Notes under the pieces: generated by a model | Database searches by the model: none | The model's input: only the letters and a program-made list of their open reading frames with translations | What the model was told of the DNA's origin: nothing | Origin: Byssovorax sp. | GTDB lineage: Bacteria > Myxococcota_A > Polyangia > Polyangiales > Polyangiaceae | Assembly (NCBI GenBank): GCA_025362495.1 | Contig: JANYGI010000052.1 | Location: forward strand, 56,948-120,947 | Reading direction: 5' to 3' | DNA length: 64,000 nt | Shown: positions 18,090 through 25,953 of the stretch, piece after piece | Layout of the letters: each line of letters opens with the position of its first letter | Numbering within the stretch: the stretch's first letter is position 1 | Made by a program: the position numbers and the translations under genes

Positions 18090-18374
18090 ATGAAGACGAA
18101 CTCGCTAGGCCTCGCCTCGTTTCACGCCGACGTGCCCCGCACGGCTGAAGACCGCGCCACCACGTTTCGCCCCGTCACCGGCGGCGATCAGATGCAGAGC
18201 GGCGAGCGGCTCCTGGTCGAGGCCTACGCCGCGATCTGGATCGTGCTCTTCGCGCTGATCCTCCTCGGCTGGCGCCGGCAGAAGCGCATCGACGCGCGCG
18301 TGGCCGGGCTCGAGGTCGCGCTGGCCAAGGCGCGCGCCGAGGTGCTGCCGACGAAGAAGGCCGAGGCGTCCTGA
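18090..18374 (+). CDS. CcmD-like small membrane protein
   Basis: The 94-residue product ends in the CcmD pattern: one membrane helix ('AYAAIWIVLFALILLGW') followed by a positively charged helix ('RRQKRIDARVAGLEVALAKA'). CcmD helps CcmC release holo-CcmE. About 30 residues of polar sequence precede the usual start; ATG 18192 ('MQSGERLL') is an alternative that would give a product of normal family length. The gene sits 7 bp behind ccmC and its stop overlaps the next small gene by one base. Confidence 0.8.
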   Translation: MKTNSLGLASFHADVPRTAEDRATTFRPVTGGDQMQSGERLLVEAYAAIWIVLFALILLGWRRQKRIDARVAGLEVALAKARAEVLPTKKAEAS

Positions 18375-18517
18375 TGCCCAACTTCGGCAACATGACGGCG
18401 CAGCACGTCATCTACATCCCGTTCGCGTTGATGATCGGGCTCATCTCCGGGTACATCTTCGGCGCTCGCGCCGTGCGCGCGGAGCTCGACAAGAAAAAGC
18501 GCAGGATGAAGGAGTAG
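18374..18517 (+). CDS. 47-residue single-span membrane protein in the ccm operon
   Basis: The start ATG overlaps the stop of the CcmD-like gene (TGATG), which is good evidence for translation. The product has one hydrophobic segment ('VIYIPFALMIGLISGYIFGA', residues 12-31) and a strongly basic tail ('DKKKRRMKE'). It is not a recognised Ccm subunit but could be a helper of heme transfer. The acyl-CoA dehydrogenase start follows after 4 bp, so four genes appear to be co-transcribed. Confidence 0.7.
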   Translation: MPNFGNMTAQHVIYIPFALMIGLISGYIFGARAVRAELDKKKRRMKE

Positions 18518-18521
18518 AGCG

Positions 18522-19664
18522 GTGGTCGATTTCTCGCAGTCCGAAGAGCACCAGGGTTTGATCGAGATGTCCCGCCGCTTCACCAGGGAGCGGATCACGC
18601 CCATCGCCGCTGAGTGCGATGCGAAGGGAGTCTTCCCGATGGACGTGTTCAAGGAGGCCTGGAGCATCGGCCTCGTGAACCCGACGATCCCGACGGAGTA
18701 CGGCGGCGCCGGGATGGGCGAGCTCGAGAACACGCTCATCTGCGAGGAGCTGGCGTACGGCTGCATCGGCATCGAGACGAGCTTCCTCGCCAACGGCCTC
18801 GCGCTCACGCCGATCAAGCTCGCGGGCAGCGAAGATCAGAAGAAGAAGTACCTCGGCATGCTCACGGCCGAGCCGATCATGGCGAGCTACGCGACGACCG
18901 AGCCCGACGCCGGCAGCGACGTCGCAGGGATGAAGACGCGCTTCGAGCAGAAGGGCGACGACTTCGTCCTCAACGGGCAGAAGTGCTGGATCACCAACGC
19001 CAGCTTCGCGAGCTTCTACGTCGTCTTCGCGACCTCGAACGCCGAGAAGCGCCACAAGGGCATCGCCGCGTTCATCGTCGATCGCGACACGCCCGGCCTC
19101 CGCGTCGGTAAACGCGAGCACAAGATGGGGCAGTGCGCGAGCGACACGGCGCAGATCTTCCTGGAAGACGTCGTCGTCCCGAAGGCGAACCTCCTCGCGC
19201 CCGAGGGCCAGGGCTTCAAGCTCGCGATGGAGACCTTCAACCAGACGCGCCCCGATATCGGCGCCGCCGCGACGGGCCTGATGCGCCGCTGCCTCGACGA
19301 GTGCGTGGCCTACGCGAAGGAGCGCAAGACGTTCGGCGTCCCGATCGGGAGCCACCAGCTCGTGCAGTGGATGATCGCCGAGATGGCCATCCGCGTCGAA
19401 GCCACGCGCTTGCTCTACCAGAAGGCCGCGTGGAACCTCGACAACGGGGTGCGCGATCCGATCGTGTCGAGCTTCGCCAAGGCCTACGGCGCCGACAGCG
19501 CGATGGCGACCGCGACCGACGCGGTGCAGGTCTTCGGCGGCAACGGCTACGTGAAAGAGTACCCCGTCGAGAAGCTGATGCGCGACGCCAAGGTGCTGCA
19601 GATCTACGAAGGAACGAGCCAGATCCAGCGCATGGTCATCGCCAAGGCCGTGCTCGCGGGTTGA
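18522..19664 (+). CDS. Acyl-CoA dehydrogenase
   Basis: The 380-residue flavoenzyme matches the acyl-CoA dehydrogenase family along its whole length: 'YATTEPDAGSDVAGM' and 'GQKCWITNAS' for FAD and substrate binding, 'ATDAVQVFGGNGYVKEYPVEK', and the C-terminal 'IYEGTSQIQRMVIA' containing the usual catalytic Glu. It oxidises acyl-CoA to trans-2-enoyl-CoA in the cytoplasm, passing electrons to ETF. Chain-length preference cannot be read. GTG start, 4 bp after the small membrane gene. Confidence 0.95.
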   Translation: MVDFSQSEEHQGLIEMSRRFTRERITPIAAECDAKGVFPMDVFKEAWSIGLVNPTIPTEYGGAGMGELENTLICEELAYGCIGIETSFLANGLALTPIKLAGSEDQKKKYLGMLTAEPIMASYATTEPDAGSDVAGMKTRFEQKGDDFVLNGQKCWITNASFASFYVVFATSNAEKRHKGIAAFIVDRDTPGLRVGKREHKMGQCASDTAQIFLEDVVVPKANLLAPEGQGFKLAMETFNQTRPDIGAAATGLMRRCLDECVAYAKERKTFGVPIGSHQLVQWMIAEMAIRVEATRLLYQKAAWNLDNGVRDPIVSSFAKAYGADSAMATATDAVQVFGGNGYVKEYPVEKLMRDAKVLQIYEGTSQIQRMVIAKAVLAG

Positions 19665-19709
19665 GCGAGTCGAAGCGGAGCGCGCTTCGTCCTCGGTCGT
19701 GATTTGATC

Positions 19710-19740
19710 TCGATCCGCGCCGGGCTCCCGCGCGGATCGA
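19710..19740. terminator. 11-bp perfect stem between convergent genes
   Basis: TCGATCCGCGC (19710-19720) pairs perfectly with 19730-19740 around a 9-base loop. It occupies the short gap between the acyl-CoA dehydrogenase stop and the stop of the convergent SpoIIAA-like gene, as expected for a bidirectional terminator, although neither side has a long T-run. Confidence 0.5.
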
Positions 19741-19745
19741 TCGGC

Positions 19746-20228
19746 TCAGGCGCGGACGGGTGACGTGCCGGCGTTGAGCCGCGCCTGGGCGGCGAGCCAG
19801 CGGCGCGCCCCGATGATCGTTTGCTCGTCCACCGCGATGCCGCGCTCGCGCAGGCGCGCCGTGCCCGCGCGCATCGCCTCCTCGACGGTGGCCACCGACT
19901 CGACCATCACGAGCTTGGGCGCGATCCAGCGGAGCGCCGTCATCGCCCCGCGCACGACGGCGCTGGGCACGATCACGAACGAGCCCGTGGTGCGCTCCAT
20001 GTACTCCGCGGGGTACGCCGCCAGGAGGTCCGAGACGATCTTCCGCTGGGCAGCGTTCATGTTCGCGCCGCCCAGCGTCACGGCGACATGGAAGGTGCCG
20101 TCGCGGATCGACTTCCGCGCGATGTCCGTCATCTGCGCGAACATCGCCCCCAGCGTGGCTTCCGAGTACTGGTCACCCCGGTAGCTCGCGAGGACGAAGG
20201 GGTAATGGTCCGTGTTGATCGTGATCAT
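19746..20228 (-). CDS. SpoIIAA/STAS-like hypothetical protein
   Basis: A 160-residue soluble protein whose first 125 residues alternate short strands and helices in the way of the SpoIIAA-like family found in myxobacteria ('ITINTDHYPFVLASYRGD', 'VAVTLGGANMNAAQRKIV', 'SAVVRGAMTALRWIAP'). The C-terminal region is a helical tail. The start is chosen at ATG 20228 because GAGG lies nine bases upstream. Function of these proteins is not established; a membrane-peripheral or regulatory role is inferred from the fold. Confidence 0.65.
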   Translation of the reverse strand: MITINTDHYPFVLASYRGDQYSEATLGAMFAQMTDIARKSIRDGTFHVAVTLGGANMNAAQRKIVSDLLAAYPAEYMERTTGSFVIVPSAVVRGAMTALRWIAPKLVMVESVATVEEAMRAGTARLRERGIAVDEQTIIGARRWLAAQARLNAGTSPVRA

Positions 20229-20622
20229 GAGGCACCTCGAGGCAGTCACGCCGGAGGCGCCCGGGGGGAGACACGATGCCTCCGGTTCCCATGGCGCTCT
20301 CTCCGGAGCTCTCGTGAAAATCGGGTCGAGAGCTGACGGCCGCTACATTTGCATAGATCATCGTCGCTGCTTCGTGGCCACAGAATCGCTGGAAAAAACG
20401 ATTCTGTGGGCGCCATGACGCCACGCCGGTGCATCTCCGCCATCCGTGGGCGCGCAAGAGGCCATGACGTATCGGTGGCTTGTTCGTGCTCGGTGCAACA
20501 TACGCCAGATCGGCGCGCGGCTGCGCGATCCTCCGCGCTGACTCGAGGCCAGTGTGGGAACGTGCGCCGGCGCGGCTGGCCTGTTCGTCCCGTCAGCGAG
20601 TGGCTCTCTTCGTCGATCGTGC
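20229..20622. other. 394-bp intergenic stretch
   Basis: No convincing gene is visible. The 5' regions of the SpoIIAA-like gene and the 3' end of the GNAT gene border it. Its only notable structure is the perfect inverted repeat at 20378-20409. The stretch is less GC-biased in its third codon-like positions than neighbouring genes, as expected for non-coding DNA. Confidence 0.6.
20378..20409. promoter_or_regulatory. Perfect 11-bp inverted repeat with A-rich loop
   Basis: CCACAGAATCG (20378-20388) and its exact complement (20399-20409) flank a 10-base loop CTGGAAAAAA. It lies 150 bp upstream of the SpoIIAA-like gene on the minus strand and 214 bp downstream of the GNAT stop. Read on the minus strand the loop is T-rich but no T-run follows the stem, so this is either an atypical terminator for the GNAT gene or an operator. 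Confidence 0.5.
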
Positions 20623-21570
20623 TCAATCGATATCGGCGTAGTCGCGGTACTCGATGCCTGGCAGTCGCGGTGTGCGGACTTCGAACCCGCAGCGGCGATC
20701 GATCGCCTCGAAGATCTCGATCTTGTAGGCCAGCCCTTCCGGGTCTCCGCAATCGCACCACGCGTGGCGCTGCTCCCAGGCTTCGGCGCTGCGGATCAGC
20801 GGCCAGCCGCTCCGCGCGAGCGCGAGCGCGAACGTGCCGGGGGCGTCGCGGGCCTCGCGGCTCCCGCTCGCGCGGAGCTCGGCGAACCGCGGCGACTCGG
20901 CCCAGCCGAGGCGGTCGCCGTCGCGCGTCGCCGTGATCCACCGCTCGACGTCGCCCGCCGGCGCGAGGCTGAAGGTGGCCTGATGCTCCTCGACGAGGAT
21001 GCGCGGTGCGGGCTGGCCGTGCCGGAACGCGAACACCAGCTCGTGCTTCCAGCTGTCGACCCACATCCCGAGGCCGAGGTACACGCGCACCGCGTGCTGC
21101 CACGTCCACCACGTCGGGACGCGCAGGCCATCGAGGCCGATCGCGGCGAAGGCGTCGCGGGCGAGGCGAAGCGCGCGGCCGGCGCCGCCGCGCCCGCGGT
21201 GCTCGGGGTAAACGTAGAGGCTCGATACCGTGACGAGCCCCGCGCCGAGCCCCGACGTCGCGAGGCCGATCGTGCCGACGCGCTTGCCCTGATCGAGGAT
21301 CCAGTACGGGATAGAGTACGCGAGCCGCGCATGCGGGTTGGCGAGGCGGGTGCCATCGCGGATCGCCCGGGGCCGCCACTCGGCGCGCCACGCCGCCGTG
21401 AAGGCGCGCGGATCACAGGGCACGAAGAAGCGATTCTCGACCAGCGAGGCCAGCTCGCAGTCGATCCAGGCGCGGGTATCGGCGGCGCCCTTCGAGAGGC
21501 GGCGGAGGACGCCGTCCTTCACGAGCGATGCGTGCGCTTCGAGCGCATTTTGCAGCGGATCCTCGCGCAT
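20623..21570 (-). CDS. GNAT-family N-acetyltransferase
   Basis: The 315-residue protein carries a GNAT domain in its middle: 'LVTVSSLYVYPEHRGRGGAGRALRLARDAF' (about 110-140) contains the acetyl-CoA-binding R/Q-x-x-G-x-G/A loop. The C-terminal 150 residues are an extra domain with 'VERWITATRDGDRLGWAESPRF' and a Cys-His-Cys patch ('HAWCDCGDPEG'). I start at ATG 21570 since the in-frame sequence further upstream is Pro/Arg-rich and non-domain-like. The substrate is unknown; such proteins may acetylate amines, antibiotics or protein N-termini. Confidence 0.8.
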   Translation of the reverse strand: MREDPLQNALEAHASLVKDGVLRRLSKGAADTRAWIDCELASLVENRFFVPCDPRAFTAAWRAEWRPRAIRDGTRLANPHARLAYSIPYWILDQGKRVGTIGLATSGLGAGLVTVSSLYVYPEHRGRGGAGRALRLARDAFAAIGLDGLRVPTWWTWQHAVRVYLGLGMWVDSWKHELVFAFRHGQPAPRILVEEHQATFSLAPAGDVERWITATRDGDRLGWAESPRFAELRASGSREARDAPGTFALALARSGWPLIRSAEAWEQRHAWCDCGDPEGLAYKIEIFEAIDRRCGFEVRTPRLPGIEYRDYADID

Positions 21571-21731
21571 CGAGGCGCACGGTACCACCCGCGTCGCGGG
21601 GGCGCCGTCGGGGGAGCCGGGCCGATCCGTGAGCCGGCGATCGGGATCTGGAGCGGGCGGACGCGGTCGAGCGGGCGGGACGAGGGGCTGGTGAGGCGCT
21701 CCGCGGAGCACCGGCACTGAACAGAAAGGGC

Positions 21732-22010
21732 TTACGCGGCGGCGACGCGGCGCTCGACCCTGGCGCTGGAGCGGAGCGCCGGGAGCTCCTGCGCGAGGAG
21801 CGAGCGCCCGACGGCGAAGCCCTCGAGCGTGAGGCGCATGTGGACGGCGTCGACCAGACCCTGCTCGTGCAGGGCGGTGATCACGGCGCGGACATCGCGG
21901 CGGCGGACCTGGACGCGCTCGACGAGGGTCTCGAGATTTTCGCGGCGGCCCTCGGTCTGGGCGTCGGCGAGAGCGCGGAGAACATGCGTGGACAGCGTTC
22001 GGACGTTCAT
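21732..22010 (-). CDS. Small winged-helix-like protein
   Basis: The 92-residue product resembles a minimal winged helix-turn-helix: 'STHVLRALADAQTEGRRENLETLVERVQVRRRDVRAVITALHEQGLVDA' gives helix-helix-recognition helix, and 'VHMRLTLEGFAVG' would be the wing. A DNA-binding regulatory role is inferred; no effector domain is present. It lies upstream of the GNAT gene on the same strand, 161 bp away. Confidence 0.6.
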   Translation of the reverse strand: MNVRTLSTHVLRALADAQTEGRRENLETLVERVQVRRRDVRAVITALHEQGLVDAVHMRLTLEGFAVGRSLLAQELPALRSSARVERRVAAA

Positions 22011-22128
22011 GGATCCAACCCTACCCAGTGGCTGAACGAGTGGACAGTTTTCGGCGACGATTTTCGCCGACGCTGCCGTCTCGTCTTGGTCGGTTACTGC
22101 TTACGGCGGGGCTGGGGACAACTTGAGG

Positions 22129-22169
22129 AAAAAACGACGTCACGACAAGGTGCCGCTGTCGTGACGTCG
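22129..22169 (-). terminator. Rho-independent terminator of the S8 peptidase gene
   Basis: On the minus strand, 8 bp after the peptidase stop, a perfect 13-bp stem (TGACGTCG core; arms 22157-22169 and 22135-22147) with a 9-base loop is followed closely by a run of six T. This is the textbook arrangement of an intrinsic terminator and the best one in the window. Confidence 0.85.
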
Positions 22170-22176
22170 ATTGGCC

Positions 22177-25100
22177 TCATGCGCGGCGCCTTCGACGCAG
22201 CGCCGCGAGCGCGATCCCCACGAGGCCCAGCGCGGCCGGAGCGCTCTGCCCCGCGCCGCCGTGGCCCGCGGCCTCGCACGCGCAGCCGCCCTTGGCCTCG
22301 AGCTGGATTGGATCGACCACCGGCGGCGGGACAGCCATGCACATCTCGGCCGTGAGGGGCCTGGCAGCCTTGCGCTTCGTGCCCTGCGTGAGGGGCTCTT
22401 CCAGGTTGCCGGTGTTGCGGTTGTCGTGGTGGAAGCTCTCCCACTCGATGATGCCGTCGGCCTTGCCCTCGGTGTGCCAGGCGAAGAGCCAGCCGTCGCG
22501 CGTGCCCGTCACGATCTCGAGCTTGTTGTCGCCGTCGAGATCGCCGACCGCGACCGTGGGGATGACCCAGCCGCCGGTGAACTTCGGGAAGCCCGCCGGC
22601 TCGCGGCCGCACGCGTCCCAGGCGTGGACGAAGTAGCCGCCCGAGCCGCTGATCACCTCGGGGTAGTCGTCGCCGTTGAGGTCGGCCACGGCCTGGCTGT
22701 TGAAGAACGTGAAGTCTTCCAGGACCATCGGCGAGGCCGGCATCATCGCGCCCGTCTTGCCGCTCCACATCGCGAGGAGGTTGTCGCCCTTGGGCCCGTT
22801 GCCGCCGTTGCCCTGCAGGCCGATCGCCAGATCGAGCGAGCCGCCCGAGGTGATCACGTCGGGGAAGCCGTCCTGATCGAGATCGCCGAGCGACGGCTGC
22901 GCGAAGAGCGGGAACATGGTGTTCGGCGTCTTGGCGAGCGAGAGCGAACCGAAGATGCTCGACGGATCGACGCCGATCTCGGTGACGCCGGGGTGAAACG
23001 GATCGGGACGGTTGGGGAGCGCGTTCGGCGGCGTCTCGCCGAGGGCCGACTGCACGCCGGGATCGAGCGGCAAGATCAGCGGGAGCGTGGCGTTGCCGTG
23101 CATGACGGCGGCGAGCTTGTCGCCGAACTTCCCGATGACGCCGGCGTTGGGCACGCCCTCGGCGACGAGCGGGAAGATCTGGAGCGAGGTGATCGCCAGC
23201 GGCCAGTTGGGCATGGTGAGCTTGGGCGCCTTGGTGCCGCGACCATCGATGAGATAGAGGCCGCCGGCGCCGCCGTTGCCGAGCTTCTCGTTCGATCCGA
23301 CGAGCAGCTCGGGGATCCCGTCGCCGTTGAAGTCGGCGACGGCGGGCGTCGAGAGGATGCGGTTGCGCTGCGGCTCGGTGCTCAGCGATCCGGTGTAGTG
23401 GACCTCGACCGGCCAGCCGGGGAGGGGCGATCCGTCGGCGTGATAGATGTAGATTTTGCCGTCGAACGCAGCCTGGATGATGTCGAGCTTGCCGTCCTTG
23501 TCCATGTCGATGAGCACGGGCGAGGCGAAGGCGCCGCGGGCGATGCGCGTGTCTTCGCCCATGCACGGCTGCGCCGAGGGCGCCGAGGGATCGAGGCTGC
23601 ACGAGGGCACGTTGGGCAGCCGCTTCGGCCAGCCGGGCTGCACCTTCCCGTCGTTGCCGATCACGTAGATCGTGCCCGCGTAGGTCGAGACGACGATCTC
23701 CATCTTCCCGTCGCCGTCGAGGTCGGCGATCGCCGGCGCGTTGACCATCGGCTCGTTGGCGGTCGTCGCGTCGACGGCGCCGCTCGCGTAGGCCGGCGCG
23801 GCCAGATACACCGGCGTCGCGGGCGTGGGCGCGGGGCTGACGAGGCCGTCTTCCACGCTCGTTTTGAAGGGGAATCCGGGCAGCTCGACCGGGCCCTTGT
23901 CGGTGATCTTGAGGACGTGGAGGCGGCCGCCGCCGGTCGGGTAGATCAGCTCGTTCTTCCCGTCGCCGTCGATGTCGGCCATCTTCGGATTGCCCTCACC
24001 GCTGTCCCCGAGGAACATCGGAAATCCCTTCACGAGCGTGGGATCGCTCTGCACGAAGTAGCTTCGTCGCATCTCGCCGCGCACGTCGCCGATGGCGCCG
24101 CCGTAGTGCGCGACCGATCGCACGCGCACGGTGATCGCCGTGTCGTTCTCGCCGGCCTGGCTGTCGACGTCGCGGTCGTGCTTGATGTCGAGGGTGCGGA
24201 TGTCGAGCGTCGCGAGCGGCGTGTCCTTGCCGATCACCGTCGTCGGCGGGATGTTCGTCATCTCCTTCTGGACGGCCTTGAACTCGCCGTCGAGCGGCTG
24301 CACGCCGGGCGCCCACTCGACCACGTAGTCGAACGAGTTGGCGCGCTTGGCGGACACGGTGCCGCGGATCTCGATCGGCCCCTCGACCTGATCTTTGTAG
24401 AGCACGCTGAACCACGTCGGCGACGTCACGTCGACGGCGGGCGGGATCTTGCCGTCGCGGATGGCCTCGACCGCTCTGTTCGCGTTGACGCGGCCGTAGC
24501 CGAAGCGCTGATCGAAGCCCGGCTGCGACCACTTGTAGTTCGAGTCGGGCATCTGCGACTCGGGCACGAAGATGTCGTCGGCCGTCGTGAAGAAGATCGA
24601 CTGGGCCTCGGCCGGCAAGAGCGGCGGGTTGACGTTGTACTTCAGCGCGGCCGAGTAGAGCAGGCCGGCCATTCCCGAGAGGCGGCCCGTCGCCTCGCTC
24701 GAGCAGCCGGTGCCCGAGGCCGAGAGCAGGTTCTGCCCGCCGAAGTTGGAGCAGGGGTGGAAGCCGAGGAACGTGCTCGCCTCGGCGATGCTCGACGCGT
24801 CGTACTCGATCGCGTGCACGGGCAGCGTGTGGTTCTGCGCCGCGGGCATGTTGTGATGGCGCGAGTTCTCGTCGGCCATGCTGGTGATCACCAGCGTGCC
24901 CTTGTCGTACGCGTAGTCGAGCGCCGACTGGGTGAACTGGTTGGTGTTGATCGTCCCGAGGGCGCACTGCACGATGCGCGCGTCGTTGTCGGCCGCGTAG
25001 ACGACGGCCTTGGCGAAGCTGGTCGAGTCGGTGATGAAGCTGTCGCCGGCGCGCGTGGGGATGAAGCGGCAGAGCGGGCAGACGCCGGCGTCACCGATCA

Positions 25101-25842
25101 TGTTGTTGGTGGCCGCGCTCGAGTCACGCGCCTCGCCCGTGCCGTGGCCATAGCGGGTGTCGTCGTAAGGATCGTTGTCGTCCTTCATGAAGTCCCAGCC
25201 CGAGATGTCGTCGACGTAGCCGTTGCCGTCGTCGTCGACCCCGTCCGAGAAATTCAGGATCAAGTCGCCCGCGTCGAGCTTGCCGTTGTTGTTCTTGTCG
25301 CCCCGCGGGTGCCCCATCGAGGCCGCGGGGACCAGCGTCGGCGTGTCCTTGTAGTCGCCGACCGAGAGCACGCCGTCGCCGTTGCAGTCGAATCCCGCGA
25401 GCGGCCCGTCGCCGCCGCAGGCCGTGCCGTCGGCGTGCAAGGGCTTGTGGTTCGCGAGCTCCTTGTCGTTGAGATAGGCCTTCTCGATCAGGTCGTCTTC
25501 ATCCCACTTGATGCCCGAGTCGGTGATCACGATCTTCACGCTCGGGTCGCCGATCGTCAGCCGCCAGGCCATGTCGATCGACATGCCGGACGACTTCTCG
25601 GAGGTCCGCACCTGCTTGGCGACGTCGGGCATGAACGAGTAGAAGTTCCACTGCCCGTCGGCCGAATCGCTGTAGCCGTAGCCCGGATCGTTCGGCCAGT
25701 TGTCGGGCTTGGCGAGATCCTTCGGCGTGGCGGTCACGGGCGGCGGCCAGCCGGCGACCGCGTCGCCGTGCACGACCAGAGGCGTCATGACGGCCGCGAA
25801 GGCGAGCAGGTGCGTCAGGCGAGCGAAGCGAACACGGCGCAT
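22177..25842 (-). CDS. Secreted S8 (subtilisin-like) peptidase with VCBS/FG-GAP repeats and MYXO-CTERM-like tail
   Basis: A 1221-residue exported protein. Residues 1-30 are a signal peptide. The peptidase domain (about 85-450) shows Asp108 in 'VKIVITDSGI', His233 in 'YGHGTGEA' and Ser382 in 'CSSEATGRLSGMAGL', matching the S8 triad with non-standard flanks (GHGTGE for GHGTHV, SSEAT for TSMAT). A dockerin-like EF-hand insertion ('DCNGDGVLSVGDY', 'DKNNNGKLDAGD', 'DDDGNGYVDD') lies between Asp and His and may bind calcium. Residues about 590-1180 hold multiple 'DLDGDGK.EIV' FG-GAP/VCBS repeats, a beta-propeller-type module. The C-terminus has a Cys-Ala-Cys-Glu motif, a hydrophobic helix and a run of arginines, the MYXO-CTERM sorting pattern for surface anchoring. 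Confidence 0.9.
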   Translation of the reverse strand: MRRVRFARLTHLLAFAAVMTPLVVHGDAVAGWPPPVTATPKDLAKPDNWPNDPGYGYSDSADGQWNFYSFMPDVAKQVRTSEKSSGMSIDMAWRLTIGDPSVKIVITDSGIKWDEDDLIEKAYLNDKELANHKPLHADGTACGGDGPLAGFDCNGDGVLSVGDYKDTPTLVPAASMGHPRGDKNNNGKLDAGDLILNFSDGVDDDGNGYVDDISGWDFMKDDNDPYDDTRYGHGTGEARDSSAATNNMIGDAGVCPLCRFIPTRAGDSFITDSTSFAKAVVYAADNDARIVQCALGTINTNQFTQSALDYAYDKGTLVITSMADENSRHHNMPAAQNHTLPVHAIEYDASSIAEASTFLGFHPCSNFGGQNLLSASGTGCSSEATGRLSGMAGLLYSAALKYNVNPPLLPAEAQSIFFTTADDIFVPESQMPDSNYKWSQPGFDQRFGYGRVNANRAVEAIRDGKIPPAVDVTSPTWFSVLYKDQVEGPIEIRGTVSAKRANSFDYVVEWAPGVQPLDGEFKAVQKEMTNIPPTTVIGKDTPLATLDIRTLDIKHDRDVDSQAGENDTAITVRVRSVAHYGGAIGDVRGEMRRSYFVQSDPTLVKGFPMFLGDSGEGNPKMADIDGDGKNELIYPTGGGRLHVLKITDKGPVELPGFPFKTSVEDGLVSPAPTPATPVYLAAPAYASGAVDATTANEPMVNAPAIADLDGDGKMEIVVSTYAGTIYVIGNDGKVQPGWPKRLPNVPSCSLDPSAPSAQPCMGEDTRIARGAFASPVLIDMDKDGKLDIIQAAFDGKIYIYHADGSPLPGWPVEVHYTGSLSTEPQRNRILSTPAVADFNGDGIPELLVGSNEKLGNGGAGGLYLIDGRGTKAPKLTMPNWPLAITSLQIFPLVAEGVPNAGVIGKFGDKLAAVMHGNATLPLILPLDPGVQSALGETPPNALPNRPDPFHPGVTEIGVDPSSIFGSLSLAKTPNTMFPLFAQPSLGDLDQDGFPDVITSGGSLDLAIGLQGNGGNGPKGDNLLAMWSGKTGAMMPASPMVLEDFTFFNSQAVADLNGDDYPEVISGSGGYFVHAWDACGREPAGFPKFTGGWVIPTVAVGDLDGDNKLEIVTGTRDGWLFAWHTEGKADGIIEWESFHHDNRNTGNLEEPLTQGTKRKAARPLTAEMCMAVPPPVVDPIQLEAKGGCACEAAGHGGAGQSAPAALGLVGIALAALRRRRRA

Positions 25843-25953
25843 GATGAGGGGGCTCCTCTTCCGGTCAACGAGGGCAAGAAATCGCGAAAACGACGCGGTG
25901 ATGGGGCGTTCAACCTATCACCCTCGCGCCCGCGCGGGTAAGTCCGCGTCGCG

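Noticed and set aside
22171..25941. A 1256-codon open frame antisense to the S8 peptidase gene
   Set aside because: It is a GC-bias shadow: the sense strand encodes a clear peptidase with catalytic motifs and repeats, and the antisense product has no domain and a skewed composition.
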